Assembly (NCBI RefSeq): GCF_907165205.1 | Contig: NC_058189.1 | Location: forward strand, 56,322,270-56,386,269 | Reading direction: 5' to 3' | DNA: 64,000 bases | DNA from: Coccinella septempunctata | Taxonomy: Eukaryota > Arthropoda > Insecta > Coleoptera > Coccinellidae | In this document: positions 23,390 to 36,125 of the stretch, in pieces | How the letters are laid out: every line of letters begins with the position of its first letter | Position numbering within the stretch: position 1 is the stretch's first letter | Program-made: the position numbers and the translations under genes | Notes under the pieces: generated by a model | What the model saw: only the letters and a program-made list of their open reading frames with translations | Told to the model about the DNA's origin: nothing | Database searches by the model: none

Positions 23390-24838
23390 GATAAGTCCAT
23401 TAGTGGAAACCGATTTACGATATCCTCATTTGTTTTGAAGATATAACCAAATTTTGATATTTTGTCGATTTCGAAAATGTGTCATAACTTCTTTACCTTC
23501 GGAAATATCCCAAAATTATGAAAAATTCTTCACTGGGAATACAATACTTATTAATTTTTTCCTTATCTTTCGAAATAAGGGTAGAAAAAAAAACAAATTC
23601 ATTATTTTGAATACCAATTTTTTTGATCTCATAAAATACGAAAGAAAAGATAGCGTAAAAGTGAAATGATCACTAAATGTGGAGTCTCTCATACATTATT
23701 CTATGAATGAAGTGGGCATCGAATACTTCAATACATTGTAATAGTGAAGGTCATGAATTTTTTACTCTAGATCATTTCTCAAAAGAAGCATTGTCTTAGA
23801 TAGAGGCAACCAGTAGATGGGGACGGCTGGTCATCAAGATCACCAGACCTCAGTCGTTTGGATTTTTCCGTATATGGATATGTTAGAATCAAAATTTTCA
23901 ATAATCCGGTCATTTAGAACGGACAGTCAAGAAGTAGCGTAAAAGTGAAATAATCACTAAATGTGGAATATCTCATACATTATTCTATGAATGAAGTCAG
24001 AAGTGGGCATCGAATACTTCAATACATTGTAATAGTGAAAGTCATAGAATGAGTTGAATTTTCATGAATTTTTACTCTAGATCATTCCTCAAAAGAAGCA
24101 TTGTCATAGATGGGCACACCTGGCCAGCAAGATCACCAGACCTCAATCGTTTAGATTTCTTCGTATAGGGATATGTTAAAAAATAAAACTCCGGTCATTT
24201 AGAGCGGAGTGTCAGGAACGCCATCAGAGACATTTTCCGCAATATGCTATTGAAAACAGTGCATTCTTTTGGAAAAAAATGTTGAATTTGTTTACAAATA
24301 ATGGTACTCAATTTGAGTATCTTTCATGAGTTATATTAAAATTTATTATGGAAGTTCTGCTTGATATTTATTCAAATTTAGTAACATGAATTACCTACAT
24401 GATTTTATTGAAGTTATAGATTTTTCAGCTAACAAATGAAATTCTATGAATTAAAAGTTTTCATTCGCATCATAAAGATGGAAATTTATTGGGAGTGGAC
24501 AATTTTGTGGTCAACATAGTGTCATAGACTTCTATCAAAAATTTAAGTTTCACTGAAATGGCAATTCTGCCTTGAGTATAGGAGTAATATATCGACATAT
24601 TTTGAAAAGCTATTTTTTTCGTAGAACATAAGATCAAAAAAGATACTATCTGTATTCAAAATAAAGAAGTTTTTTTTTCCACCCTTAGTACAAGAGATTA
24701 TCGTTCTTAGAGATTTTCAAAAATGCAAAAGTTATGAAACATCTTAATCGACATATGTATAACAATTTGGTTATATCTTCAAGACAAATGAATTTATCGT
24801 GAAGCGGTTTTTACCTATGGACTTATTGAATATATCCT
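23390..24838 (+). mobile_element. family K, mariner-like transposon with long inverted repeats
   Basis: Left arm 23390-23650 and right arm about 24590-24838 are inverted copies about 250 bp long. They share ATAAGTCCAT at the outer edge, TGAAGATATAACCAAATT, GTCATAACTT, GGTAGAAAAAAAAAC and ATTTTGAATACCA-type blocks. The core holds two copies of a transposase remnant. Total length about 1.45 kb. Confidence 0.75.
23651..24250 (+). pseudogene. tandemly duplicated mariner-like transposase relic
   Basis: Two direct repeats of about 285 bp (23651-23936 and 23937-24225) share AAAAGTGAAATGATCACTAA-like and GGGCATCGAATACTTCAATA blocks. Each carries the block around the last catalytic Asp: WSSRSPDLSRLDFSVYGYV from 23828, and WPARSPDLNRLDFFV-stop-GYVK from 24121. 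The family usually reads SPDLxPLDFFLWGY. Stops and indels make both copies dead. Confidence 0.75.
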
Positions 24839-26184
24839 CTCAGGAGTGCTGTGTTTGGCTAAAGAGATATTTTTTGATTGCATCAAAAGTTTAGAACTGT
24901 TTGAAATTCAGTGTAATATAGACACTACCAACAGCTATGTTCGCTTTGAACATGTACTTCAGAGTAGTTATATTGCTTTGCAATTTCTTTGTCCATTTTT
25001 AATGATCTTTTTTTCATCCTAATTGAGCCCTAAAGCAACGCAGAACGGATTATTGATTTTGGTGGTAAATCTGTGATTGTTGCGTTAGCATTACAACGAA
25101 TATCCTACCCAACCCAATTCATGATTCTACAGTAAATGCCTAGACCGATGTCCGCATAAGAACCATGAGAAATTTATCGCGAAATATCCACTCCTTCACA
25201 TACTGGGAGATCATTTGATAAGAGAAATTTTCGACGTCAAAATATTAAAATAAGTGCCGATCACAGAATGAACTATAAGTCCGGCATGACCATAAAGTAA
25301 ATTTTTATGATATGTTATGCATTCTAATTATATTCCTTTCCAACGCCCAGTAATTTATGACTTGAAATATAGTGAAGATGAAAGGTAGAGTTTCATAGTT
25401 CACGACACTGAATCACGAACGGGTTACAAAAGTATTCATTAGGTTATCATTATGCATATATGTATATTATAGAGAGTGGTTCCCGATTAATTGAATTTGA
25501 AGCTAGAGTTCCATGTTTTGGTTCCGTAGACGTTATTCTGAAATGAAAGGGCGAATATCTGATGGTGATTGAATTGGGAAACACCAATTGTTCGGACGTA
25601 CCTCAAAATTATACCACGGTGCGAAATTCAATAATGGCTTAATCATTTCAAGAGTTTAGAACTTATATAAGGCGAGTTTCAAAAAATATTGATTGTCCAA
25701 TTTTACTTAACTATTAGATTTCCAGTTAAATAAATGAAACTTCTTTATTTGTGATTTTTTTGAATAATTAGGAATGGAGAAGAATTGAATGGGTGTATAT
25801 CGATAATATTTTGATGCGAGACTGGTACGAGTGTAAAAAAGGTTAAAAATCAAAGTCATCCGCCTACTGTTTGTTCTGGTGATATTTTTAGGGGTTACCA
25901 CCCCATAAAATCTACCAAGATGCAAATGTACAGCTAGAAACCTCATTCCTCATTCTCTGAAACCTTGGAGTATAAATAATTATTTACAAGAATTATAATT
26001 CTTGTTCTACTGCTCTAAACCCAACCGTTTCTAATCAAAAACGTCTGAAAAAAAACCTAGTCGCTTTTTCAAACATTTTGTAATATTTTCTTAGTAGAAG
26101 TATAGTACTCAACTAATGAAAGGCCACTAAAATTACCAGAGTGAATTTCACATTTTTGAAACCCTATCTCCATTATAAAAGAAG
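24839..26184. other. AT-rich intron interval, nothing recognised
   Basis: No repeat family or coding domain is seen. The 79-codon frame at 25707-25946 has no recognisable domain. Confidence 0.4.
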
Positions 26185-26920
26185 TTTGGTGATACACCTG
26201 AACTACAACTTTTTAACCCAACGAGATGGAGGAAAATGAATGGCACATTACGGTGTTTTTTTTCCGAGAAACTTATAATGCCATGAACAACATTTCACTA
26301 TTTTCTTTTGTTTTCGAGTTATAGTCCAAGATTGAAATTTTGGCGATTTCAACTTTGGTCATTATCTCCGTTTCTGTTTATGCTAAGATATTGAAATGAA
26401 ACAATTATTGAGACACTTTTTTATTGCAATCCAGTGGCGTACTACGATATTTCTAACGGGTTTATTTGCTGAGCTGAAACATAAAGCTGTGTAGTAGTTT
26501 AAAATGACTTAGAAAGAATCTCAATTTTTTACCGTTTCCGAAATATATCATACATATGCCTTTAGTCTTTCTAAGTCATTTTAAACTACTGTTTTCATAA
26601 AAAAAACACATCTTCATGTTATAGCTCAGCAAATATACCTGTTGAAAAAAAATATAGTACGCCACTAGATTGCTATCAAAATGTATCTGTATAATGTTTT
26701 CTTTTCAACATCCTATCACAAACGGAAACGGAGATAATGACCAAAGTTGAAATTTTTATTTTGATCTATAACTAGAAATCAAAAAAAGATAGAGGAATGC
26801 AGTTGATGGCATTATTAGTTTCTCGAAAAAAGACGACCGTAATGTGGCATGGATTTTCCTCTATTTCTTTGGGTTGAAAAAGTTGTACTTCAGATATCAC
26901 CAATTTTGCCCACCCTGTAC
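26185..26920. mobile_element. family E MITE
   Basis: The ends are inverted copies of TTGGTGATA(C/T)CTGAACTACA, followed inward by an AACCCAACGAGAT block and a GAATGGCACATTACGG block. The right end reaches CACCCTGTAC; the left outer end is missing. The interior contains mirrored TAAAATGACTTAGAAAG and GCCACTAGATTGCTATCAA segments, so much of the element is one large imperfect hairpin. Confidence 0.8.
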
Positions 26921-27277
26921 ACTGATCCGAAAAACTGAAGAAGACTTGAAAACCCTTCGGGAAATTCAATAAAACAATCATACATTATTTGCGAACAGTT
27001 CTCAAGATATGATCTCTAGGTAAAACCATCGTTACCGTAAAATTTTGAGGAAAAAGAATCCTGTCAAAAAGGTACATGTCCAAGTAAATTATGATAATTG
27101 AGATATTCTCGTGGGGAATAGCTGGGTGGTATCGTGTTTCTCCACTTTCAGATCACCCTATAGAGTCAAAAATAATTTTAACTTATGCGCTAAGTAGAGA
27201 GTCGATCCCGCCAAAATTTGAATCATTCCCCTAGCCCAGAATTTCTCAGAGTATTCTACCAATCGACTCACCCTGTA
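26921..27277. mobile_element. family F fragment
   Basis: Matches 29958-30160 with shared GATCCGAAAAACTG, CAAGATATGATCTCTAG and GTCAAAAAG blocks. The right end reads GACTCACCCTGTATG, a transposon-end-like sequence. The borders are approximate. Confidence 0.5.
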
Positions 27278-28488
27278 TGTGAAAATAGTTGACACTTTTG
27301 AAAATAGGATTGAACATATTGGAAAACCCATGTTCTTCCTTCCACCAAGGCGTGGAGCCTGTTCTCTATCAATAATGGCCTTGTTCTCTCAGCAAAATGT
27401 GGCTTTATCCTTTTTTGTCTTCCTTTACAATTCAGCTTCACTACTGAGTACATATCGCCGGCTTCAATACTCAATGGTTATGTTTTATTTCTCAGTTTTC
27501 ATCCCTCAAAATAAGTTGAGTGAAGCTGAGAGTAATTTCTTGAGTTACTTCAGTAGAGCAAGCGGACAAATTTTGTCAGTAACACAATGTATCTTCGAGA
27601 AAGCACTCTGTATTCATAGCACCATCAAATCTAGAAGAAAAAGACCCGAGTAACAGTTAGCGCTAATGCCTTAGCCGAGCCGACCTAAGGAGCTCTCAAT
27701 TGAAATGATTAAATAAACAGTGAGTTACTTCAGACGGTGCGAAATGATTCTCGGCAAAAACGAAGCACTGAAAACCGTCAAAAGGAAATAGATCTCGATC
27801 AATAAAAGTGAATATCGAACCGTGCTCGTTCCATTTACCGGTAGGCTGTAAACATCAGACGAAGAACTTAATCCAATAAACGACTCAATTAAAATGATTC
27901 AGTTCGGATTATTCCTCAATTCCCCAGTACGTTAATTTTCGTGTTTATGTATCTGTAAATGGTGAATCCGAGTATTCCTCGAGTAACTGTTGCGTCCTAC
28001 GATATTTCACTTTTTTTTTCGATGAATTAAAACCGACTGCTTTTAATGAAAGTTTTTACCACTTTGATGTACCGTTTTATGAAGTAATAATCGATTTAAT
28101 TCGATGGAAGGTTCGTATTTCATCGGTGATGAGTTGGATTATGAATCAGGAAACAGATAGTTGAGTACATGAAGAAAGAACAATAGGAATAGGCAGGATA
28201 ATGGCTTTGCGGTGGTTCTATGAGGTAGGTTAAGCTACTCTTTCAGGGAAGTCAACGAATTTGCGTTATGGCTTACAACGCTGAAGCTGTTGGTCATATT
28301 GTCGATGATGATGACCTTTTAATGAACAAAATTCATTCTATTTGATGTAATTCAACAATGCAAAATGATAAAGAGAAATTTCTGTTTGTCTTTTCATGAT
28401 TTGATTACTGAATACAAGTCAGTTACAGGTTTAGTTAGTTCTCATGAAGTTTCAAAAACTTATGATGGGTCATCTGCCAAATTTTCCT
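27278..28488. other. intron interval with no recognised repeat
   Basis: A 124-codon open frame at 27279-27653 has no recognisable domain, no clear splice signals and an AT-rich composition, so it is not called as a gene. The rest shows no repeat family. Confidence 0.4.
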
Positions 28489-29050
28489 GTACAGGGTGGA
28501 CAAAATTCGTTGTCTACTGAGATGATCTCGAGAACTATAGCAGCTAGAAGAAATCTGGTGACACATTTCCGAGCTCTTTTTCGGAGAAACAAAGAATGGT
28601 GAAAACCGCAGCCTCCTACGATACTACGTTTCTGAGTTTGAGAATTTCAAAAGTTCTCATAACTTTTTCGTCTTTTAAGTTACAAATCTGAAACTTGAAC
28701 CTTCTACAGGCATTTTTTTACGTAGAATCCACTGATGAGCTCAAAATATTTTTTGAATTTGTTATTTTTGAATTGGAAAAAAATCTTCTGTCAGTAGATT
28801 CTACTTATGAAAGTCCCTAAGAAGGTTTAAGTTTCAGATGTGTACCTCCAAAGACAAAAAAGTTATGACAACATTTCGGAATCGTCAAAATCTCAATTTT
28901 TGTTTATAACTCGAAATCTAAAAATGATAGGCCGATTCTGTTTTCAGATTTGGATTAGTCATGCGAAAAGAATGTGTCATCCGTTTTCTTTTAGCTGCTA
29001 TAGTTCTCGAGATCCCCTCAGTGGACAACGAATTTTGTCCATCCTGTACA
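28489..29050. mobile_element. family D MITE, both ends present
   Basis: The ends are TGTACAGGGTGGACAAAATT at the left and its complement at the right, each followed by CTCGAGAACTATAGCAGCT. About 560 bp. The right end abuts the family E element that follows. Confidence 0.88.
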
Positions 29051-29810
29051 GAGTGAGCAAAATTGGTGATAACTGAACTACAACTTTTTCAACCCAACGA
29101 ATTAGAGAAAAATGCATGGCACATTACGGTCGTCTTTTTTCGAGAAACTAATAATGCCATCAACTGCATTCCATCTTCTTTTGTTTTCAAGTTTTAGGCC
29201 AAATTTAAAATTTCAACTTTGATCATTAACTCCGTTTTTGTCTGTGCTAAGATATTGAAATGAAACCATTATTGAGACACTTTTTTGATAGCAATCCAGT
29301 GGCGTATGATGTTTTCCAACAGGTTAATTTGCTGAGCTATAACATGAATATGTGTTTTATTTATGAAAACAGTAATTTAAAATGACTTGGAAAGACTGAG
29401 AGGGCGATGTATGATATATTTCTGAAACCGAAAAGAAATGGTGATTCTTTCTAAGTCATTTTAAACTACTGTTTTCATAAGAATATACACAACTTTATGT
29501 TATAGGTCAGCAAATAAACCTGTTGGAAAAAATCATGTACGCCACTGGATTGCTATCAAAAAAGTATCTCCAAAATGTTTTCAGTTCAACATCCTAGCAC
29601 AAACAGAAACGGAGATAATGACCAAAGTTGAAATCACCCAAATTTAAATTTTGGCCTATAACTCAAAAATAAAAGAAGATAGAGGAATGCAGTTGATGGC
29701 ATTATTAGTTTCTCGAAAAAAGACAACATGAATGGCACATTCGTTTTCTCTATCTCGTTGGGTTAAAAAGTTTTAGTTCAGGTATCGCCAATCTTGCCCA
29801 CCCTGTGTGT
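29045..29810. mobile_element. family E MITE, both ends present
   Basis: The left end is TGTACAGAGTGAGCAAAATT followed by GGTGATAACTGAACTAC. The right end is the inverted counterpart ending CTTGCCCACCCTGTGTG. The mirrored interior blocks are as in the first copy. It shares its first bases with the last bases of the preceding D element. Confidence 0.85.
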
Positions 29811-29957
29811 TCTGAAAGCTTGGTAGTCTTCATTTTTATGTACATAAATATTTTGGGCGAAGAATGAATAATTTTTTGAAATTCATTTTTGGCACCAAAT
29901 ATTTCCATGAAAATAAAACCACCCTCAAGCGTACCAACTTTGCCCTTCGGACCAACT

Positions 29958-30160
29958 GTAGAGTGATCCAAAAAACTGCAGAATACTAGAAAACACTTCG
30001 AAAATTCGATTTAAAAAAATCATACATACATTTATCTCGACTGGTTTTCAAGATATGATCTCTAGCTGAAACCACCACAACCATGAAATTTGTCGAAAAA
30101 GTGGCCTACGTCAAAAAGACACACCTATAAATCATGACAAGTGGAGTATGTAAGTAGGTA
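29958..30160. mobile_element. family F fragment, second copy
   Basis: Shares GAGTGATCCAAAAAACTGCA, CAAGATATGATCTCTAGCT and CGTCAAAAAGACAC with the first copy. As there, it lies just downstream of a family E element, so E and F may belong to one larger unit. Confidence 0.5.
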
Positions 30161-30169
30161 GGTACACCT

Positions 30170-30913
30170 TAAACAGGAAGATCCAATACAAAATCAGGTG
30201 AGCTACAAGAATTGAGGAGCATTCCCAGCATTTCTTCCAAGTAAGTTTAAATCATGCATTCTGAGAATGATATCGAACGAATAAATACACCTTGAGCGAA
30301 GATACAGTTCTCTCAATAAGTTGGCTCAGTTGCTACATAGAACCCTGATCTATTGCATGTAATAGCATGTAATCCCATAAGTCATGGACCGCATTGGCCG
30401 CACGTCAAATGCCTTTCCTCGAGTTTCGGACCACCTGTATCTTTAAAACTCAATTCTAATTAGTTTCGTAATAATTCTTGCCTGTATATTAATAACCATA
30501 TTCATTAGAATATTATTCAAAAGGCGATGGTGTGCCATTGGATTATATATGTGATGGTTTAATATTGAAATCGAGCACATAGGTCACCACTTCGCTTGAG
30601 AGCGAACGTACCTATGCTATAAATTTCTTCTGGCCATTAGGAAAACACGTTCCAATTTGTTCTTGCTGCTTCAGTGAGATGACTTATAGTTCCGGATGAT
30701 CGTAATAGAACATCTGATTATTTTTGTGCGGTGTCGTATAAGTATATGCGTGAGATTTTTATTGATGCGTTTCTTTTTACTAGGAATTTTCCTTTTTCGT
30801 TATACTCGAAATGATATTCGAAGTAGGAAAGTTCTTTTTCATGATGAAAAGAACCTATTCATTTCAATTCAGAAAAAGCTTGGGGTATTCTATATGGAAT
30901 TTGGAACTGCTAT
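30170..30913. other. intron interval with no recognised repeat
   Basis: No repeat family or coding domain seen. The 80-codon frame at 30696-30938 runs into a family A terminus and is not a gene. Confidence 0.4.
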
Positions 30914-31068
30914 TATACTCCATTCATTTTTATTTTAGTAGGTACTCGGTTGGCCATGAAATAATTTTCGTTAGTTTTTGTCACTAGAACAGAATATGGT
31001 TAGCACCATGAAATGTCGTTAATGTCATAACGCTGATGCCACAACTGATATCAAAATAATTAATTTTA
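30914..31068 (-). mobile_element. family A terminus fragment
   Basis: TATACTCCATTCATTTTTAT followed by ACTCGGTTGGCCATGAAATA and ATGTCGTTAATGTCATAACG is the right-hand end of family A in reverse. The rest of the element is missing. Confidence 0.8.
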
Positions 31069-31144
31069 CGATCGAAGGGGTGTACGGTGTACATCTTCCA
31101 CTTAGCAACAACTATGATTCAAAAAAAATGCTCAAACTTAGTAG

Positions 31145-32070
31145 GTATAATCCATTAACTTTTATTTTAGCACTCGGTTGGCCATGGAAATTTGACACAT
31201 TCCACTCTGTATAGAACGAAAATGTGCGGTTATGACGCTTGTCGAAACATTTTTCGGCTTTAAATCAACGCTATGTTGCCCGTTCTACGTAAAAGTTTCT
31301 GTTATTACGTATTTTATCACAATGTCGAATCTTTTCGGAAAATATGTGACGAACATAATTGAAGTTTATACAAACTGATTGAAGGCATACCAAATCCAAA
31401 TATTTGCATGGGAAATACTAGAGATCAGTATAATATCATAATACGCACTAGCTTGAGGAGAGTTGATGTTCGTTATCTTCTTTGGCTAAAGATTGAATAC
31501 GTTATATCAGTTGTAGATTTCAAAAATATTAACCCAAAGATGAAATGCATATGGTGGTTGGGAATGGGTATCTCCCGAAGGAATTAACAGATAATTTTAA
31601 GAATGTTAAATTCTTCACCAAAAATCATTTTGCATCAATATAAGTAAAAGGAATTAAAAGAAGTTTAAAGTCTAGATGAAATTCACCTTCGAACAAAAAT
31701 TTCACATGAATAAACAATTAACAGGACAACTGGCGCGTATTTGTGGATGTTCATCTTAATACATTAATATAATAATAATAATTAGGTATTTATTGGTACC
31801 TTAAGACATTTACAATGTATGACAAGTCAAATGAAAAATAGAAAACTCAATTTTCGGGAACTTATTCTACGATGACATTAATCGAAAAGCCTGTAGTAAA
31901 CTTTTCACAATAATTCACTCGAACATAAAATTCTCACATGCCACCACTTTTTTGGGTCTCCCAATAGAAGGAAATTCTTTGTCATCCTCTTCATTCACAA
32001 TCTTTCTTATTGTGAAAATATTCAGCTAAAATATTAGTCGTTTAGATTCAGATGAAACATTTTATAAATT
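31145..32070 (+). mobile_element. family A element, right end missing
   Basis: Runs from TATAATCCATTAACTTTTAT through the full A interior to GATGAAACATTTTATAAATT, where it is cut off by an ATACA-type simple repeat. About 0.93 kb. Confidence 0.85.
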
Positions 32071-32330
32071 AATACAATACAATACAACACATCAATGGAA
32101 TTTCAATATACATAACACAAAAAAATATATCGGTGGTATTGGCCGAGAAATTACAATAATCCAAAAACTTCCAGGAATATCGATAAGGATATTAAGAAAT
32201 TGAAACATTATTTCAGTAATCGTGAACATATCCGCCTTTCAATTCTGTAGCATCATTCATCAAGGTAGAATCTCCTCCTGATATATTTTCCTCCCTAGGA
32301 GATGCGCACTTTTTAAACGAGAAATAATTA
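32071..32330 (-). mobile_element. possible LINE 3' end fragment
   Basis: Begins with an (ATACA)n-like run at the A junction. On the minus strand this would be a TGTAT-type tail at the 3' end of a retrotransposon that inserted into family A and truncated it. The remaining sequence has no clear reverse transcriptase motif, so this is tentative. Confidence 0.3.
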
Positions 32331-34126
32331 TGTTACCAAGGGTACCTATCTAATTGTATCCTTCAGAAACACAAACTGTGCTTCTTATATTCATTAATGA
32401 TCACAACGTTGCTGTTATGGTTGTTTTCAACAGGACCGGATTGCGTTCAAAATGGGAGGAAAACAAAAGGGGACGAAAAAAATGAATTGTTTATTCTTTC
32501 TTGTTTTGTTATGGAAATATAGAGATTTGTAAAATCTAATCATTTGATGTTATAATTAGAATTTTCTTCTGAGGAACCAGAAAAATGTCATCATGGTATC
32601 CATATATACTAGAAAAACTACGAAGATGTGTTTTCCAGCCTATAGTACTACTTAAGCAAGTACCTGTTCATATTTTTTTTTCTCAAAAACCGTTAATTTG
32701 AACGAAAAACTACAAGAAACCTTTTTTGTCGAAAATGAACCAAGCTATCGAAAATAAATCTTTCAATGCTATAATATGAATGATGAATAATTTTTTACAA
32801 AATATAGGGGTGGCTCTTTCTACCTCTCAATTAAGGGAATTCTTCTCTCTTTCATAGGAATTTTCTGATTTCAAAAAAAATATTGAAAATTTTTTTTTCA
32901 GGTAACATCCTTCGTGGGCTGTATCTTGAGGAGAAAAGCTGATCAAAAAAAATGTTTAACTATTTTTGACCACTCTTCATTTATATCCTGTATACAACTT
33001 CTCTTTTGAAATTGTGTTGATTTGTTGGGGGGAATATGGTACTAACCAATGAATGGAAGAAAATTATCGAATGCAGTCTTTGAATTCCAAAGAACGGAAT
33101 AAAACTTCCAATCCGCTTCTGTCAGAGCACTCTTTCAAAAATCGTACCATCCTGATTGCACCGCGCGGTATACAGTTACTTTCAAATAGTGGAATGGCTA
33201 TTCAATTCATACATTAACCCTGAATTTTTTCCAGGTTGGGTAATTATGTTGCCACTTACGGTGAATCTTCAATGTTACCATAAATCACCGTGGTATAATA
33301 GATTAAACTGGCAAAGCGGAATCGAAAGGAGTTGCCAAGTACTTCGCATATATAGCATGATGTAAATTACCAGTAACGTTATTTTATACAATTGAGAAAT
33401 ATACTGAACAAATACAGGAGATTATTGTGATTAGTTAACCGAACCACCATTCAGATTCGAAGCAAAACAAATAAAAAATGGACTGCTCCTGATGTTCAAT
33501 TCGATTCGAATTAGCGTTCATAGAATATCTACTCTTCTTCTTCTCCTTGTAGTCCTTGTATAGCTCTGATTTATAAAGGGTCTTTTACATTGCATGAAAG
33601 AAATTGGTTCTTGGAAAAAATAATCCGAAAATCATTCCAACCGTTGATTTACTGTGAAGATGAGAAAGTGATACCTACAAATCAATATAATCTGTGTATC
33701 CACTGCATGGGAATAACAGCAGATGAAACACTCCGCAAACCAAGGCGAGTAGGTACACAAGATCGAGTTTCACAAAGAGAGTTGGTCGAGCAATACATCA
33801 AGGGACGTCCTCATGTAATTCGATAATATAAATAATTTAGATCTGCGAGACTTGCAGGCTGTCCTTAAGATCAATTAATCTCGACCTCATCAGTGACTAG
33901 TCTGGATTTTTATCTAACGATTTATAACACTTGTCCGTAACACCAGCCTGGGAGTTCTGTCCTTGCGATGCAATTGATATTGTGTCGTATTGAAAAGAAG
34001 TCAATCTTAAAATTTTCTCGATTCAGGATACACATTTTATTTGAAGATGTTGATGTTTTTTAAAATAAATGATATAAAAAATCCAGTAGGTATTACTGAA
34101 TGTATTACAACAATTTCTTGTATATC
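32331..34126. other. intron interval with no recognised repeat
   Basis: About 1.8 kb of AT-rich sequence without a family seen elsewhere here. Short frames at 33156-33365 and 33590-33826 have no recognisable domain. Confidence 0.4.
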
Positions 34127-35391
34127 TATACTGCATTCACATTTATTTTAGCAGTCGGTTGGCCATGAAATGATTTTCTCAAGTTTTTGTTACTAAAGCA
34201 GAGTAAGGTTGGCACTCATGGAATGTCCTTAATATCATAACACCGTTGCCACAACTAATATCAATTTTTATTACGAAAATGCCGAGAGTGATTGAAAAAA
34301 GAGACAGAGTTTCAGGAAATACTATTAAGAATACAGGTCCGCTCATTCAAATATTTATACCTTGATATTCTAAAATCCACAATGTGTCAGACGGTAGCGA
34401 ACATATGGTAACGGGATACAGCAATGAATGAATGAATGAGCGAACATATTCAATGTAAGAGAATTTATATTAACGTTTCATCTGGATCTAAACGACTTAT
34501 ATTTCAGCTGAATATTTCCACAATCAGAAAGATTGTGAAAGAAGAGGATGACAAAGAATTTCCTTCTATTGGGAAACCCAAAAAAGTGGTGGCATTTGAG
34601 AATTTTATGTTTTACTGAAATAATGCGAAAAGTTTACTACAGGATTTTCGATGAATGTCATAGAATAAGTTCTCGAAAATTGATTTTTCTATTTTTCATT
34701 TGACTTGTCCTATACATTGTAAATGTCTTAAGGTACCAATAAATGCCTAATTATTATTATTATCTCAATGCATTACGGTGAACAGCCACAAATACGCGCC
34801 AGTTGTCCTGCTAATTGTTTATTCATGTGAAATTTTTGTTCAAAGGGGGAGTTCATCTTGATTGAAACTTCCTTCAATTCCTTTTACTTATATTGATGCA
34901 AGATGATTTTGTTGAAGAATTTAACATTCTTGTAATTATCTGTTAATTCCTTCGGGAGATACCCATTCCCAACCACTGCAACATATATGCATTTTATCTT
35001 CGGGTTAGTATTTTTGAAATCTACAACTGATGTAATGTATTCAATCTTTAGCCAAAGAAGATAACGAACATTAACTCTCCTCAAGCTAGTGCATATCATG
35101 ATATTATACTGATCTCTTGTATTTTCCATGCAAATAACTGGATTTGGTATGCCTTCAATCAGTTTGTATAAACTTCAATTATGTTCGTCACATATTTTCC
35201 GAAGAGATTCGACATTGTGATAAAATACGTAATAACAGAAACTTTTACGTAGAACGGGCAACATAGCGTTGATTTAAAACACAAATATGTTTTGACAAGC
35301 GTCATAACCTCACATTTTTGTACTATACAGAGTGAAATGTGTCAAATTTCCATGGTCAACCGACTGCTAAAATAAAAGTGAATGGAGTATA
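34127..35391 (-). mobile_element. family A element, both ends present
   Basis: 1265 bp. Starts TATACTGCATTCACATTTAT and ends with the inverse AAAAGTGAATGGAGTATA. A short (AATG)n run lies at about 34424-34438. On the plus strand 34511-34570 can be read as ISTIRKIVKEEDD then EFPSIGKPKK. This resembles the helix-turn-helix and linker of a DDE transposase; it hints that A derives from a transposase-bearing element. Confidence 0.85.
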
Positions 35392-35518
35392 GATGTAATA
35401 TCATCTGAATATGAACCCATTTTCGTAGAGTTTATGTAGCGATATATAAGTTGGGGTTGACACGAAAAAACTTTAATTAATAATTAATTTGCTCATTCAA
35501 GCAATATTTCGTACTACA

Positions 35519-36125
35519 TGTACAGGGTGAGTCTTTTACTCGTACAAATATTTTAACACTAAATTTATGAGGTTGGAAGAAAGAGACGAACTCGGTTTAA
35601 AAGTTACAGGCTGTTGAAAAACCATAAAAAATTTCTTTAGTTCTGTCTCACTAACGGTTTTATCCAATGAAATGAATTTCGGAATAGAGTTTCTCATTAC
35701 TTGAAGAATATTTTCGAACATAAGATATCACCCACGTCTTCTAGTTTTCTCATTATTACGTATCATAAAAATACCACAAATTCAAAGAACCCAACTCTTG
35801 AAACTGAGGTGGACGCTATCTAATGAATATTCATCGTTTTGTAAAAAAAAATATTCTTCATATTTTCTGCACTATTTGCTATTATTGAAATTTGAAAAAT
35901 TGGGTACTTTGACCGTATGCAACTGTTTTTGAAAAACCCACAGCTGTGTAGTTTTACAGATTTAGCTAGTTATTCTGAAAGTAATTTTGTTTTTCGAGGG
36001 ATGGCACAGCTTGTTATGCAAACTCAAAATGGCTATATTTTTTTATCAGGGCCGAATCAGAAAAAAAAGTATAGAAAAAAGTGTTTCTTTTGACCTAAAG
36101 AATCAACTGTTGAAATATTCGTATA
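35519..36125 (-). mobile_element. family B element, one terminus eroded
   Basis: Starts TGTACAGGGTGAGTCTTTTA CTCG, reads the B interior in reverse, and ends with the inner part of the other terminal repeat (AATCAACTGTTGAAATATTC). The final 25 bases of that end are lost. Confidence 0.85.

Noticed and set aside
27279..27653. 124-codon plus-strand frame
   Set aside because: No recognised domain, AT-rich, overlapped by a minus-strand frame, and starts at a transposon border; no splice or promoter support.
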